The notes beneath the pieces were generated by a model. That model saw only the letters and a list, made by a program, of their open reading frames with translations, was not told where the DNA came from and did no database searches. The position numbers and the translations under genes are program-made. From Megachile rotundata (lineage: Eukaryota; Arthropoda; Insecta; Hymenoptera; Megachilidae), in contig NC_134989.1 in assembly GCF_050947335.1 (NCBI RefSeq), positions 10,967,501-11,031,500 on the forward strand: a DNA stretch of 64,000 nucleotides, given 5' to 3'. This document shows positions 10,396-22,075 of this stretch, in pieces. The stretch's first letter is position 1. Each line of letters opens with the position of its first letter.

Positions 10396-11200
10396 CTAGT
10401 CATGTCTATTTCTATTGTGGCAGCCAAATTGGTCCAGCTCATTGCACACGTTCATCAACCCTTTTCTAATCTTAACACGACGCGAAATATTATCCGTCTA
10501 AAGTAACAAGAACGACAAGATTCTCAAATCTAGACCGTCACACCGATATTCTATGTTCAAGCCGTGGTATCTCAATTATCGTCTACTCGTCACAAGATGA
10601 CTTCCACGAATTTACAAATTTCTGCTTTGATTCGACAGACGTGAGTGCAACCATTCGTCCATTATAAAAATGCATTATAACGCGAGGAATTGAGTCGTGC
10701 TTCCTTCGGTGTCTTACCACAGGTCTTGTGATTCTCGGGCGAGTATATGCGTTCAGAGGGTTCAAAAGGTTGAGTAGGAAATCTAAGTGATACACGGTTC
10801 TGGTCGTTTTATCATGGTATCAGTGTCAGTCGGGTCGTGTACGAGAACATGAAGCGATGTCACTCGCGGCCATCGGCAAAAATAGACACGCTCGGCGGTC
10901 AAACGCGCACGAACGCAGCCTCCGCGCGGATTAGCGCTAGTTAAGGTCAGGATATTTGTGGACGGCGATGAAAGTGGCGCGCCACTTCGTGATCGCGAGG
11001 ACGAGCCTCTTTCGTCTGGAATTACCAGTAATAGATGAAATTACCGCCATCTTTTTCACCCACATTACCTGCTCTCCAAATCAATCCTCGTCAGTCTCGT
11101 AACATACTTGTCAGCCGACTCTTGATAAATCCTGTGAGTTTTGACGCGGGATAATGAGATCCATATAGGTTTCAGATGATGTTCTACTTTAGAAAGTGTG
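10396..11200. other. Unique island with CpG-rich core and clustered palindromes
   Basis: No gene is supported. The CpG-rich core runs from about 10830 to 11010. Within 67 bp it has three perfect palindromes: TCCGCGCGGA (10921-10930), TAGCGCTA (10932-10939) and the 16-bp AAGTGGCGCGCCACTT (10972-10987). The last contains GGCGCGCC, which resembles half-sites for E2F-type factors. A regulatory element is an inference. Confidence 0.5.
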
Positions 11201-11204
11201 GTAT

Positions 11205-11940
11205 AATGTCTGTACTGTAATACGTGTTATACTTGGAGTATGTGTTATAGATACTACACATGTGGTGTAGTTATTAATATACATATGTATTGGTACATTA
11301 ATATATGTTATACTATTCTATACATGTGGTCATGTGGTATATGTAATATATTAATATAGCATATGTTATGATACACAAGCCTATATAGGTACTACACATG
11401 TGGTGCAGTTATTTATATACATATGTATTGGTACATTGATATATGTTATATTGTACTATTCTATACATGTGGTCATATGGTATATGTAATATATTAATAT
11501 AGCACATGTTATGATACACAAGCTTATATAGATACTACACATGTGGTGCAATTATTTATATACACATGTATTGGTACATTAATATATGTTATACTATTCT
11601 ACATATGTGGTCATATGGTATATGTAATATATTAATGTAGCATATGTTATGATACACAAGCCTATATAGATACTACACATGTGGTGCAATTATTTATATA
11701 CATATGTATTGGTACATTAATATATGTTATACTATTCTATACATGTGGTCATGTGGTATATGTAATATATTAATATAGCATATGTTATGATACACAATCC
11801 TATACATGTAGCATATGTAAAATAACGTACTATGTTCATGCAGCATATGTAATAATGTACTGTAAGAATATAGCATATGTAACAATTTTCTGTGTACATA
11901 TGTTACATAGCATATGTTACATTATCCATATGTATGATAT
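11205..11940. repeat. A+T-rich tandem repeat, unit about 138-143 bp
   Basis: ACTACACATGTGGTG occurs at about 11253, 11391, 11534 and 11672, spaced 138, 143 and 138 bp. Units consist largely of TATG/CATA words such as CATATGTATTGGTACATT and TATGTAATATATTAATA. The right end (11800-11940) keeps only the AGCATATGTAA submotif. Confidence 0.93.
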
Positions 11941-12725
11941 ATAGGAATACTACAGGTATTTAAACAGAAAGTGTTATCTTTTGATAACGTTGCTATAGGA
12001 TGCCCCAATTATATCCACATACATCATATATTATCACACATGTATGAATAAAGATTGAATTAATAAAATATTACGACACGGCTGTTTTAAAATTACAAAC
12101 CATCAAATTATCAAAATAATCCAACACATCTGTATTTAACAATAATATTCAAACTGTATAATACATTTTATTAAAACACCCAGTACAATCATTAATCAAA
12201 TGATAATGGCTAATCAGTTTAAATTGAATCAATAGATACTTAAAAAACTTGAGTATATCTTGAATTCATTTAAAAATAAATTGAATGTACTCATAAAAAA
12301 ATTATCAGTATTATTATAAAATTAATCTGTGGAAGTTAAGAAACTTATAGTTAATAAGGAAATGTTTCGATGCGTTTTTAATTGACGATTATTGCGATAA
12401 AATTGTATTCGATGTGTTTTCATGGTCAAGCTATTGTGTGCTATGGGGAAGAAAATACAATAACATCGAAAGCATTAAATGATCGTTAACACGCCAATTA
12501 AGAAAGCATCGTGATGTAACGTTTCTACTTATCGCTTCTTTCTTTCTTAAGCACTTACGAAATCGAGAAATTGAAGATAGCATCGTGAGATAATCGTATC
12601 GAGCTGACCGAACACTTCAATGAGGATTACAAAACAATTTCGTCGAGTGTAATGATTTTTCGGTTCTTAGGTTTTATTAAAGGTTAAAGATGATTTGACA
12701 ATTGGATTGGCAGAAGTACACGATA
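11941..12725. other. A+T-rich unique DNA, no gene seen
   Basis: Mostly A+T-rich up to 12340, then a slightly richer segment (12370-12640) without an informative open frame, RNA or repeat. Confidence 0.5.
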
Positions 12726-12729
12726 TAAG

Positions 12730-13475
12730 TGAAGTGGTTGAGGGAATTATGATATTTGGGAATTGGGGTTTTGGGAATTTGGGAATTTAGGAATTTGGGT
12801 GATTGGAGATTTGGGAATTTGGGAATTTGGGTGATGGGAATTTAAGTGATGGGAATTTAGGTGTTGGGAATTTAGGTATTGGGAAATTTGGGAACTGGGA
12901 ATTTGGGAATTTGGGAATTTAGGTGATGGCAATTTTGGAATTTGGAAATTTAGGTGATGGGAATTTTGGAATTTGGGAATTTAGGTATTGGGAAATTTGG
13001 GAACTGGGAATTTTGGATTTTTGGGAATTTAGGTGATGGGAATTTTGGAATTTGGGAATTTAGGTGATGGGAATTTAGGTGTTGGGAATTTAGGTATTGG
13101 GAAATTTGGGAACTGGGAATTTTGGATTTTTGGGAATTTAGGTGATGGGAATTTTGGAATTTGGGAATTTAGGTGATGGGAATTTTGGAATTTGGGAATA
13201 TAAGTGATGGGAATTTAGGTATTAGGAATTTAAGAAGTGGGAATTTAGGTATTGGGAAATTTGGGAATTGGGAATTTGGGAATTTGGGAATTTGGGAATT
13301 TAAGTGATGGGGTATTTGGGAATTTGGGAATTTAAGTGATGGGAAATTTGAGAATTGGGAATTCGGGAATTTAGGTGATGGGAAATTTGAGAATTGGGAA
13401 TTTGGGAATTTGGGAAATTTGAGAATTGGGAATTTAGGTATTGGGAATTTAGGGATTGTGTAACTTAAAAGTACT
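12730..13475 (+). repeat. G-rich minisatellite, 16-bp unit GGGAATTTAGGTGATG
   Basis: Copies of GGGAATTTAGGTGATG mix with GGGAATTTGGGAATTT and GGTATTGGGAAATTTG variants. Short higher-order blocks recur, for example GAACTGGGAATTTTGGATTT near 12998 and 13110. Long minus-strand frames rich in KFPNSQ (12747-12932 and 13169-13486) are translations of this array, not genes. Confidence 0.95.
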
Positions 13476-13479
13476 GAAA

Positions 13480-14510
13480 ATTCCAAAATTTGAGAACATA
13501 GTTATTTGAAAGTTTAAAAACACTCAAACACAAGAATTGAAAATTTCCTCCACATATCCCCAATTCCCAGAATTTGTATCCCAAACACAATTCATCTAAC
13601 AAAAAGAGGGTTAAAGCCCTATTCTGAATTATGATTCAACGCATTTGAAATATAAGTATCCCCAAATACCTAAGCGACTTCTGCGAAGAGGACTCCGCGT
13701 AGAAAATAATATATTCGAAACCCAGAAAGCACGCATTGTTTACTGCGTTCATGGGCGATGATTGCCACACACGCCCAGCTGTGTCCGTAAATTAGAAAAC
13801 GTTGGGTTAATCGAGGTGTGTAAAATAGAAACGGAAAATTCTCATATTTCGATGTTATCGAGTACCGTGAAAAGGCAACGATTTCTCGTGCGAAAAGCGC
13901 AAAAATTATTTACCGCGTAAAGGATTGTAGCGCATAATTCGCCATGGTTGCTGCTCCTGTTGGCCGGTTCTGATGCTGCAGGCACAGGGCAATGACCCAT
14001 TGATCCCACGGGAGGTTCTGCATCGTTGGAACGGCTAAAGGAATCTATTCGCCTCAGTTCGTAGCTTAGTGGAATAATTAAAATAACAATGTTGTAACGC
14101 TGTTTGTTGGTGCACAATGCGTGGCAAAGAAACACGAGGGAAAAACGAGCGCGATCGTGACGAAATTTTATGTGCCGGTTAGGCTAGGACCTTGATGTGG
14201 AACAAAAAGTAAAATAAATTCGTTCATGCACGAGTACTTTGTGTGTTTTACGGTAGAAAGACCTCGTCATTCGATGAAATTTCTTTTTACGATGAATTAC
14301 TCGTGTCTGTGTGATAAGAAACGTATGTGTAATATTTTAGGTTCTTTCGTATCAGCTGGACGATTTCGAAATGTAGAAAGTCTGATTTAATAAATGGAAC
14401 GCAAAATTTTATTTATTTATTTCTATTGAAAGCTTGGTTTCAAAGAAAATTAGTGCGCGGATAGGTTAGTAGTAGGCTTGTGGAAAATGGTTGATGGTTA
14501 GAGCAAATGG
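13480..14510. other. Unique DNA containing a candidate small ORF or first exon
   Basis: Non-repetitive segment with a CpG-containing centre at about 13690-14180. The minus-strand open frame at 13842-14135 and the smaller one at 13910-14023 overlap in different frames. Flanking parts show nothing beyond ordinary A+T-rich DNA. Confidence 0.45.
13910..14023 (-). CDS. Candidate 37-codon ORF, or first coding exon with Kozak ATG and GT donor
   Basis: I do not recognise the product. The frame opens at ATG 14023 (MQNLPWDQWVIALCLQ...) and has a second in-frame ATG at 13945 in near-ideal context, GCAACCATGGCG. The frame then reads MANYALQSFTR and stops at TAA. The stop overlaps a possible splice donor, CGG|TAA read as CG|GTAAAT (GT at 13914-13913), so the ATG at 13945 could begin a short first exon that continues elsewhere. 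Composition is balanced and not repeat-derived. Against a gene: it is short, no promoter is evident, and no partner exon can be pointed to. Another frame over the same bases is also open (13842-14135), which weakens the case. Confidence 0.22.
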   Translation of the reverse strand: MQNLPWDQWVIALCLQHQNRPTGAATMANYALQSFTR

Positions 14511-14514
14511 CTGA

Positions 14515-15345
14515 CTTTTGGTATTGGGAATTTGGGTGATGGGACTTTAAGTATTGGGAATTTAGGTATTGGGAATTTGTGCATTGGGAATTTAGGTGAT
14601 GGGAATTGAGGTATTGGGGAATTTGTGCATTGGGAATTTAGATATTGGGAAATTTGGGAATTGGGAAATTAGGGAATTGGGAAATTAGGGAATTGGGAAA
14701 TTAGGGAATTGGGAAATTTGGGAATAGAGAAATTTGGGAATTGGGAAATTTGGGAATTGGGAAATTTGGGAATTGGGAAATTTGGGAATTGGGAAATTTG
14801 GGAATTGGGAAATTTGGGAATTGGGAAATTTGGGAATTGGAAAATTTGGGAATTGGGAAATTTGGGAATTGGGAAATTTGAGAAGTGGGAAATTAGGGAA
14901 TTGAGAAATTTGGGAGCTGGGAAATTAGGGAGTTGGGAAATTAGGGAATTAGGAAATTAGGGAATTGGGAAATTTGGGATTCGGGAAATTTGGGAATTGG
15001 GAAATTTGAGAAGTGGGAAATTTGGGAATTGGGAAATTAGGAAATTGGGAAATTTGAGATTCGGGAAATTTGGGAATTGGGAAATTTGAGAAGTGGGAAA
15101 TTTGTGAATTGGGAAATTTGGGAGTTGGAAAATTTGGGAGTTGGGAAATTTGGGAGTTGGGAAATTTGGGAGTTGGGAAATTTGGGAATTGGAAATATTT
15201 AGAAATTGGGAAATTTGGGAATTGGGAAATTTGGGAATTGGGAATATTTAGAAATTGGGAATTTAGGTATTGGGAATTTAGTATAATAGAAATTTAGGTA
15301 TTGGATATTTAGTATAATAAAAATTTACGTATTGGGAATTTAAGA
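14515..15345 (+). repeat. G-rich minisatellite, 16-bp unit GGGAATTGGGAAATTT
   Basis: From about 14650 to 15240 the array is almost perfect GGGAATTGGGAAATTT. It opens with GGGAATTTAGGTATT-like units and closes with ATTTAGGTATTGGGAAT. Plus-strand frames rich in GNLGIGKFGNWEIW (14709-14960 and 15070-15297) are translations of the 16-bp unit, which cycles through all three frames every 48 bp. Confidence 0.95.
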
Positions 15346-15349
15346 ATTG

Positions 15350-15680
15350 GCTGAGCCAAACCTTCATTTCATTTTGTGACACAAATTAAACATATATTAG
15401 CACTTGATATGTAGTATGTCAGCTCGAAATTTAAAGTTTGATGAAAATGACTACATACGCCATTTACTAATATTCTGAACACAAAATGGCTGACGATCAG
15501 TCAAACAATGAGATTTTAAACCATATTCAGCTTGATTTCATTTTGTGACAGAAAGGAAACACAAAATGGCGCTTATGGTATATCAATTTAAAGCTTAAAT
15601 TTCAGTCAAGACATACACTTTTCATAAATATTTTAAATAAATACAAAATGGCTGACAATCAATTCCAATCACTACCATTT
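15350..15680. repeat. Two diverged copies of a repeat of about 165 bp carrying CAAAATGGCTGAC
   Basis: ATTTCATTTTGTGACA occurs near 15366 and 15535, and CAAAATGGCTGAC at 15482 and 15644, in the same order and at similar spacing (about 162-170 bp). Between them both copies have a diverged TTTAAAGYTTRAA segment. AAAATGGC is also the core of YY1/Pho-type binding sites, a chance match unless tested. Confidence 0.7.
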
Positions 15681-17645
15681 TAAAACCACAATAAAAAACT
15701 TTCTCAATCAATAATTTTATTTTCAACAAATCTATCAAACAATACAATTTCCATAGAAAATTATTAAACTAAAATTGCATATTTTAATAAAAATGATTTA
15801 TAATTCATAGTGTAAAATGGTTTAACAAAAAAGTAGTACAAAAAGCACAGAAAGAATTGTAACGAATGAGCAAATATAAAATTAGATAACAATTGGTTTA
15901 CTTACCTAGTGAAACACATTATCAGTCGGTCATTCGATATCCTGGAAGTTCGTTGCCTATATTGTAATTAATATTATAATAACCGAGTGAAAGCGCAAGA
16001 TATTAGTTACGTCGTAGCAAATTTTTCGATGTTTGAGGTCTTGATTCTTTTTGTGCGGTTTGTTTCTTTTTCGTAACTCGCGTGGAAGTGTTATACTATT
16101 GCACGGAAATGATGTTGCAATGAGTAATAATACATTTCAAATATGTCATAAGATTTGGATAAGAATTATATAAATCCTCTGTCAATTATTCTAAATTTAT
16201 TTACGTTTAATATATAATTATTTTTTGATTCTATAAATATTGCTAAAAGCTAAATTTTATTCTAAATTGAAATTGTAAATTTTATTGCTTGAATTCTGAA
16301 GTGGTAGATTATTATTTAAATTAAGTAATTGTTAAATTATCGTTCTGAATTTCATTCGTTCGAAAGAGAATTAATTTAACTAAAATAGTAAAGTGAATTC
16401 GTATTTTAAAATATAGATATGTTAATTGTTACTGCTTCAAATGAAGCCTCTTAATTATTATTACTTGAAGTATTTATTTACTGTAAATCTTAATCTTATT
16501 AATCATAAAATGTATTCCCTGTACAAATTAATGTTAGCAGTGTTTTGAATATTTACCTTATTTATCTTTTCTTATTTTCCATTTTCTGTATCAATTCTTC
16601 CATAAAAGACGTCACTTATTACAGAATTAATCATTTAATGAAAATACGTGACTATGCAAGTAATCCTCGCTGTTAATTGCAAAAAACTCGTGCCTTAGTT
16701 AGAAGAATCTTATTAGCGCCGAAAATAAACGAGCCTTTTTTCTGCCCCGAAAAAAATGAGTGAGTTAACATGTTAAATAACGGCCGTAACATTTTTCGAC
16801 CGTCTGTCTATAATCACTTTCGCGGATCGACATCCGGGGAATAAATTAGCATGATTCTAACACGACCAACCGGATCCGTCAAGGTCGACGAAGAAAGAAC
16901 ATCGTTGTTCTTGCGAGTGAAATACAATCGGAATGCGTGGGTAAAAAAGAACGTCCTATTAGCCTAATAAATTCGTCGATCCTTCGAAGCAAACTGAACG
17001 TCTAGGCAATAAAACTGTCGAGACCGGTTGCTTTCGATTTCGTTTGCGGTCTTGTTATTCCGAAAGTGAATTTTGTTTTTTATCCGCTTTTATTGTCGCA
17101 TGCTGAAGAGGTAATGGATTACACGTGCGATCTTCCAAATGGTCTGCTTATCGCTACAAAAGAATAATTGCTGATGTTGCACTTGAAATATTAGTCATAC
17201 TGTTGATTAATAGTAATAATGGCTTTAGTTTATGTAATTTTATTTTTGACATATTTCATTCTGGTGATCTTTTTTATTTGGTTTTTTATGGTGGATTGAT
17301 ATTAATTTTTAAGGAGAAGGGACATTTTGAAAGAAAAAGAAGTGTTGTGTATTATTGTTATATTGCATAGTATAAGTTTTGCATATGATATGGTATATAC
17401 GGAATAAAATTTATAATAGTATAATTAAAAATGCAAATGGGGAAGCATAAATTGAATAAGCATTATTCAATGCTATTAACGTAATATAAAAACCTGGAAT
17501 GTCTTATAACAATTTCAAATATTTGACTAGGTGTTACTATCACTTGTCTAATAAACTTTGGTCTAATATTATTCATAGTAAAGTAAATCCATAGATCGCC
17601 TTATCATTTCTACAAATGTATTTATATTTCATATCAAATCTTTCC
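15681..17645. other. Long non-repeat stretch, no supported gene
   Basis: A+T-rich, with a CpG-containing island at about 16690-17060 (for example CGACATCCGGGG and CCGGATCCGTCAAGGTCGACG). The 81-codon plus-strand frame at 17125-17370 has hydrophobic stretches but no recognisable domain and lies in very A+T-rich DNA. I do not call it. Confidence 0.5.
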
Positions 17646-17646
17646 A

Positions 17647-18740
17647 TATGCAGAGTGTCTAAAAATTAGTGTAGGTCCCTGAAATGCGGGGTAGCTGACG
17701 TGATTCTGAATAAGATTTCCCTTTGCAAAAATGGGGTGTGAAGCTTCGTTTCTGAATTATTAAGGAAAAACACGGACCAATTAGAACGCGAGGCTTACGT
17801 GCGCTCAGCCATTAGGCTCGACGCTGTCTCTCTCGCGTCTGCGCATGCGTAGTCCTCGCGCTCTAATTCCACACATGGTAATTTCACGCGTGGTAATTCC
17901 AACGCGTAGTAATTTCATGCGTGGTAGTTCAACGCGTACTAATTTCACGCGTAGTAATTCCATGCGTGGTGACTCCCATGCGTAGTAATTCCACGCGTGG
18001 TAATTCAGCGCGTGATGACTTAAACGCGTAGTAATTTCACGCGTAGTAATTCCATGCGTGGTGACTCCAATGCGTAGTAATTCTACGCGTGGTAATTCAG
18101 CGCGTAGTAATTCCATGCGTGGTAATTCAACGCGTAGTAATTCCACGCGTGGTAACTTAAATGCGTAGTAATTTCACGCGTAGTAATTCCATGCGTGGTA
18201 ACTCCCATGCGTAGTAATTCCATGCGTGGTGACTCCCATGCGTAGTAATTCCATGCGTGGTGACTCCCACGCGTAGTAATTCCATGCGTGGTGACTCCCA
18301 TGCGTAGTAATTCCATGCGTGGTGACTCCCGTGCGTAGTAATTCCATGCGTGGTGACTGCCGTGCGTAGTAATTCCATGCGTGGTGACTCCCATGCGTAG
18401 TAATTCCATGCGTGGAGACTTCCATGCGTAGTAATTCCATGCGTGGTAACTCCCATGCGTAGTAATTCCACGCGTGGTAATTCAGCGCGTAGTAATTCCA
18501 CGCGTGGTAATTCAACGCGTAGTAATTCTATGCGTGGTGACTTCAATGCGTAGTAATTCCACACGTGGTAATTCAACGCGTAGTAATTCTACACGTGGTG
18601 ACTCGAACGCGTAGTAATTCCATTCGTGGTAATTCAACGCGTGGTTTTTCAATGCCTGGTAACTCCACGCATGGTAATTCAGCGAGTGGTAATTCGACGC
18701 GTGGTAATTCGATACGTGATAACACATACATGTATATACA
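17647..18740 (+). mobile_element. Satellite-bearing element, second copy, 3' end truncated or diverged
   Basis: The first 150 bp (GTAGGTCCCTGAAATGCGG, GCTGACGTGATTCTGAATAA, CTGAATTATTAAGGAAAAAC) align collinearly with the 5' module of the element at 38024. The start, ATGCAGAGTGTCT, is a diverged TACAGGGTGGCTC. The 15-bp satellite follows. The 3' side shares AATTCGATAC(G/A)TGATAA with the 38-kb element but then diverges instead of reaching its CCTCCTGTA end, so this copy is incomplete. No transposase frame. Confidence 0.75.
17850..18725 (+). repeat. CpG-rich satellite, 15-bp monomer ACGCGTRGTAATTCM (array 1)
   Basis: About 55 monomers alternating ACGCGTGGTAATTCA and ACGCGTAGTAATTCC, so the working unit is a 30-bp dimer. 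Variant monomers ending GTGACTCCC with ATGCGT cores dominate 18190-18420. Because 15 is a multiple of three, every frame without a stop stays open, which explains overlapping minus-strand frames of 108-139 codons (HAWNYYAWESPRMELLR type). These are not genes. The core ACGCGT supplies two CpG sites per intact monomer. Confidence 0.95.
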
Positions 18741-19310
18741 TAATTATGTATAATTCATTATAACATCCTATTTTACCACGAACAAAATAAACACCAAATA
18801 AAAAAATATAAATATCACTATAGAAAATTGTGTGCATACAGCGCCTTGTTTACCGCATATATAAAAGCAATACATCGACGAAAATATTTCTCTGCATGCT
18901 TATCTCCGATTCCCCTATCAATTTTGTTTTTCTTCCAATCATCCAACATTACGTAAGAATAATGGAGGTCTTTGATTTTCACCCGGTATTATTGCCGGCA
19001 TGATGCTATTTGTGAATCAAGGTCTTAGCAACGTTTCACACGTTCCATAATATCAACTTGCATTGCCAGGCTTGCACGGATCATCAAAAATTCAGGCCCG
19101 TAATTAGTGTAGAGCCGTGGGCGTAATGTTTCCCGACAGTATATCGTCCACTACGCTCCTCCGCTGCGAGTCAAATTAACATTGACTCCGAATTTATTGC
19201 TTTATTCCCGCTGTTGATTATTTTAAATTTCGCTAATATCGTTTATTTGAACGCGTAAGACACCGGGAATTTTCTATCATAAAAATTTTCAATTATTCTA
19301 CTGTATTTGG
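18741..19310. other. Unique DNA, no gene seen
   Basis: Begins A+T-rich and becomes CpG-containing at 18960-19200. No recognisable open frame, RNA or tandem structure. Confidence 0.5.
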
Positions 19311-19565
19311 ATTCTTTGGAGTGTATGAAATTTAAAATTATTGAAGTAATTGAAAGGTTTAATGTTTGATATAAGGGAAAGCAGATATATTTGAAATTTA
19401 AAAATAATTGAAAGTAATTGAAATAATTGAACACTTGAGTAATTGAAATAATTGAACACTTGATTAATTGAAATAATTGAACACTTAAGTAACTGAAATT
19501 TGAAAATAATTGAAAACTTAAATATTAGAAATTTGATAATAATTGAGGTAATTGAAAATTTCAAT
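19311..19565 (+). repeat. Short minisatellite, 25-bp unit with TTGAACACTT
   Basis: TTGAACACTT recurs at 19427, 19452 and 19477, exactly 25 bp apart, within a wider AATTGAAATAATTGAA-rich block. The two minus-strand frames here are repeat translations rich in F, N, Y and I. Confidence 0.85.
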
Positions 19566-20274
19566 ATTTAACACTCCAAAATACCAAAAAATGAAAAGTC
19601 TGTGAATATAGAACTTGAAAACCTGAAATTTGCAAATTTGAAAATTTCCAAATTAAGAATTTATATTTAATATATATTTTAAAGTCATTTGCATGAATTA
19701 TATAAACCACGTATATTATAAAAGATTTATGTATCAACCGATCGAAACATTCGACATTCACGTTTCATTTTATAAATAGTTTTAGTAGCCTTATATTATA
19801 ATAAAACCTAAGCCATAAATAATCCTAGAAGCCACTTCTGTTTTTTTGTCAGAATGCAGTTAATGTATCGAACAGAAATTGATTGGACAAACAAAATTTC
19901 GAAACGGTGAAGATTCAAGAAATCTGAATTTCGAGCTTGAAAAAGAATCGAATGCAGTGTGCAGAGTTTCTCATAAATCATATGTCATCATTATCATCGT
20001 TTCCTTGTCAACTGCAAATTGATTATACGTTTCACGAAAAAATTCTTCGGATGAATTCAAGTGGCTTGCTGTTTGTCATTCATCATTATAATGAATCTTC
20101 CATTACGGTAGTTGCTGTTTTTGACATTTTAACAGTGTGCGGTTCGGCACAGTAAGTTTATCGCATGATTAATTTTATTTAAGGAACTTGGTTATTTTTA
20201 CAATTGCAATTTCGGAATTTTTTCGTACGGAGATGTTATGTAGAATGATAATTTCATGTTGGAATATTTATTAT
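19566..20274. other. A+T-rich unique DNA, no gene supported
   Basis: The plus-strand frame at 19937-20155 begins at a TTG, has no domain and no coding signal I can defend. The rest shows no repeat or RNA. Confidence 0.5.
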
Positions 20275-20985
20275 GGACTGAAAAAAAATTATGGACTGCA
20301 AAATTTGAGAATTGAAAATTTGGGAAGTTTAAAATTTGAGATTTGAGTTTTGCAAATTATAAATTTTGGAGGGTAAAATTTAGGAAATTGGAACTTGACA
20401 ATTCTGAAATTTATGGATTTACAATTTGTAAATTTTGAAACTGAAGAATTTGAAATTTCTAAATTTTAAATTGTGGAGAGTGAAATTTGAAAATTTGGAA
20501 CTTGAAAATTCTGAAATTTAAGAATTTAAAATTTGTAAATTTTGAAATTGAAGAATTTGAAATTTCCAAATTTTAAATTGTGGAGAGGGAAATTTGAAAA
20601 TTTGGAACTTGACAATTCTGAAATTCAAGAATTTGAAATTTGTAAATTTTGACACTGAAGAATTTGAAACTTCCAAATTTTAAATTGTGGAGAGTGAAAT
20701 TTGAAAATTTGGAACTTGAAAATTCTGAAATTTAAGAATTTGAAATTTGAAAATTTGGAACTGAAGAATTTGAAATTTCTAAATTTTAAATTGTGGAGAG
20801 GGAAATTTGAAAATTTGGAACTTGAAAATTCTGAAATTTAGGAATTTGAAATTTGTAAATTTTGAAACTGAAGAATTTGAAATTTCCAAATTTTAAATTG
20901 TGGAGAGGGAAATTTGAAAATTTGGAACTTGACAATTCTGAAATTCAAGAATTTGAAATTTGTAAATTTTAATCTTCAAAACTTC
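20275..20985 (+). repeat. Tandem repeat, unit about 107 bp
   Basis: AAATTGTGGAGAG occurs at 20468, 20575, 20682, 20788 and 20895, spaced 106-107 bp. Each unit is made of smaller GAATTTGAAATTTG-like words, indicating an older short repeat promoted to a long one. GGAACTTGACAATTC and GGAACTTGAAAATTC alternate between copies, hinting at a two-unit higher-order pattern. Confidence 0.94.
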
Positions 20986-21885
20986 GAACTTGTAAATGTC
21001 AGAATTAATTTCAAACGCTGTTACAAAATTGCATCTCGAAATAAAAAATTAGTGTTCTTGAAATTCGAAGTTTTTCAATAGCTATCAAAATAAATCTACC
21101 TCCATTTTATTTCCGTATCAGATTGAACTTGTATGAAATGGAGCCTTTATCAAAATGAACCTGCATCAATCGAACAAGGTTAACAACGAAACGAATGGGT
21201 ATCAGGTTCGATCGATTAATCAGACGCGTATAATCCAACATGGATCCAATAATAATCGTCTTATCAGCGGCTTATCGTTGTTCAATTAAAACTCATTTAA
21301 TCACATCCAGCGAAACAATGGTCGAATCGATACCAGTATCAGAAGTCATTATAGAACAAATAAAAGTTTATGTAATTTGGAAATTGCTGATATCAAACTT
21401 TCGGTTATGTAAACAGAGAAAGTATTGATATGTATAAATATTTATTACTACGGTCAAATAAATTTTTCGTCAATTTTACAGATTTATGTTATATTTTTTA
21501 TATGAAACTAATAGTGTCAATTTCGAGCTGAATTGAAACTTTTGGAATTGAATGATTTTCTAGTGGCGAATTACGATCAAGTTTACGTGTGTCTCTTGGC
21601 AGAAGATCTTGGAGGTGAACCAATTGTCGATTCATTCTTATAGACCTTCGAACCTCGATTCTTTTCGAGATGCCTAAAATAAGCAGTTTAATTGCATCAA
21701 GAAACTGTTTATTACATTGTCGTGTTGTAAATTTTAGAGCCATTTTTATTAAATAGAGACACTTTTTTTCAGTGTCATGAATTTTCAGGAAAAGAAATTT
21801 AGAAAGTGACAAACTTTTAAGACTGAGAATTTATAGTTATACATTGTTAAATTTGAAATATTAGAATTTTAGTCAGTGGCGAATT
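20986..21885. other. Unique DNA with two unremarkable open frames
   Basis: A 62-codon plus-strand frame (21240-21428, ATG start) and a 104-codon minus-strand frame (21498-21812) are open. Neither shows a domain, signal peptide or membrane segment, and both lie in A+T-rich DNA with no nearby promoter or poly(A) evidence. I leave them uncalled. Confidence 0.45.
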
Positions 21886-22075
21886 TTCAGGTTAAAATAA
21901 TTGAAAACTTAAGTAATTAAAATTTGAAAGTAATGGAAAGTAACTGAAAGTAATTGAAATATTTCAAATAATTGAAATAATTGAATAGAATAGAAAAGAA
22001 TTGAAAGTAATTGAAAATAATTGAAAATAATTGAAAATAATGGAAAATAATTGAAAGTAATTGAAATGTATTTAA
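21886..22075 (+). repeat. Minisatellite, about 10-bp unit AATTGAAART
   Basis: Runs of TAATTGAAAGTAATTGAAA. The same word builds the 19311-19565 repeat, but the 25-bp structure is missing here. Confidence 0.85.
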
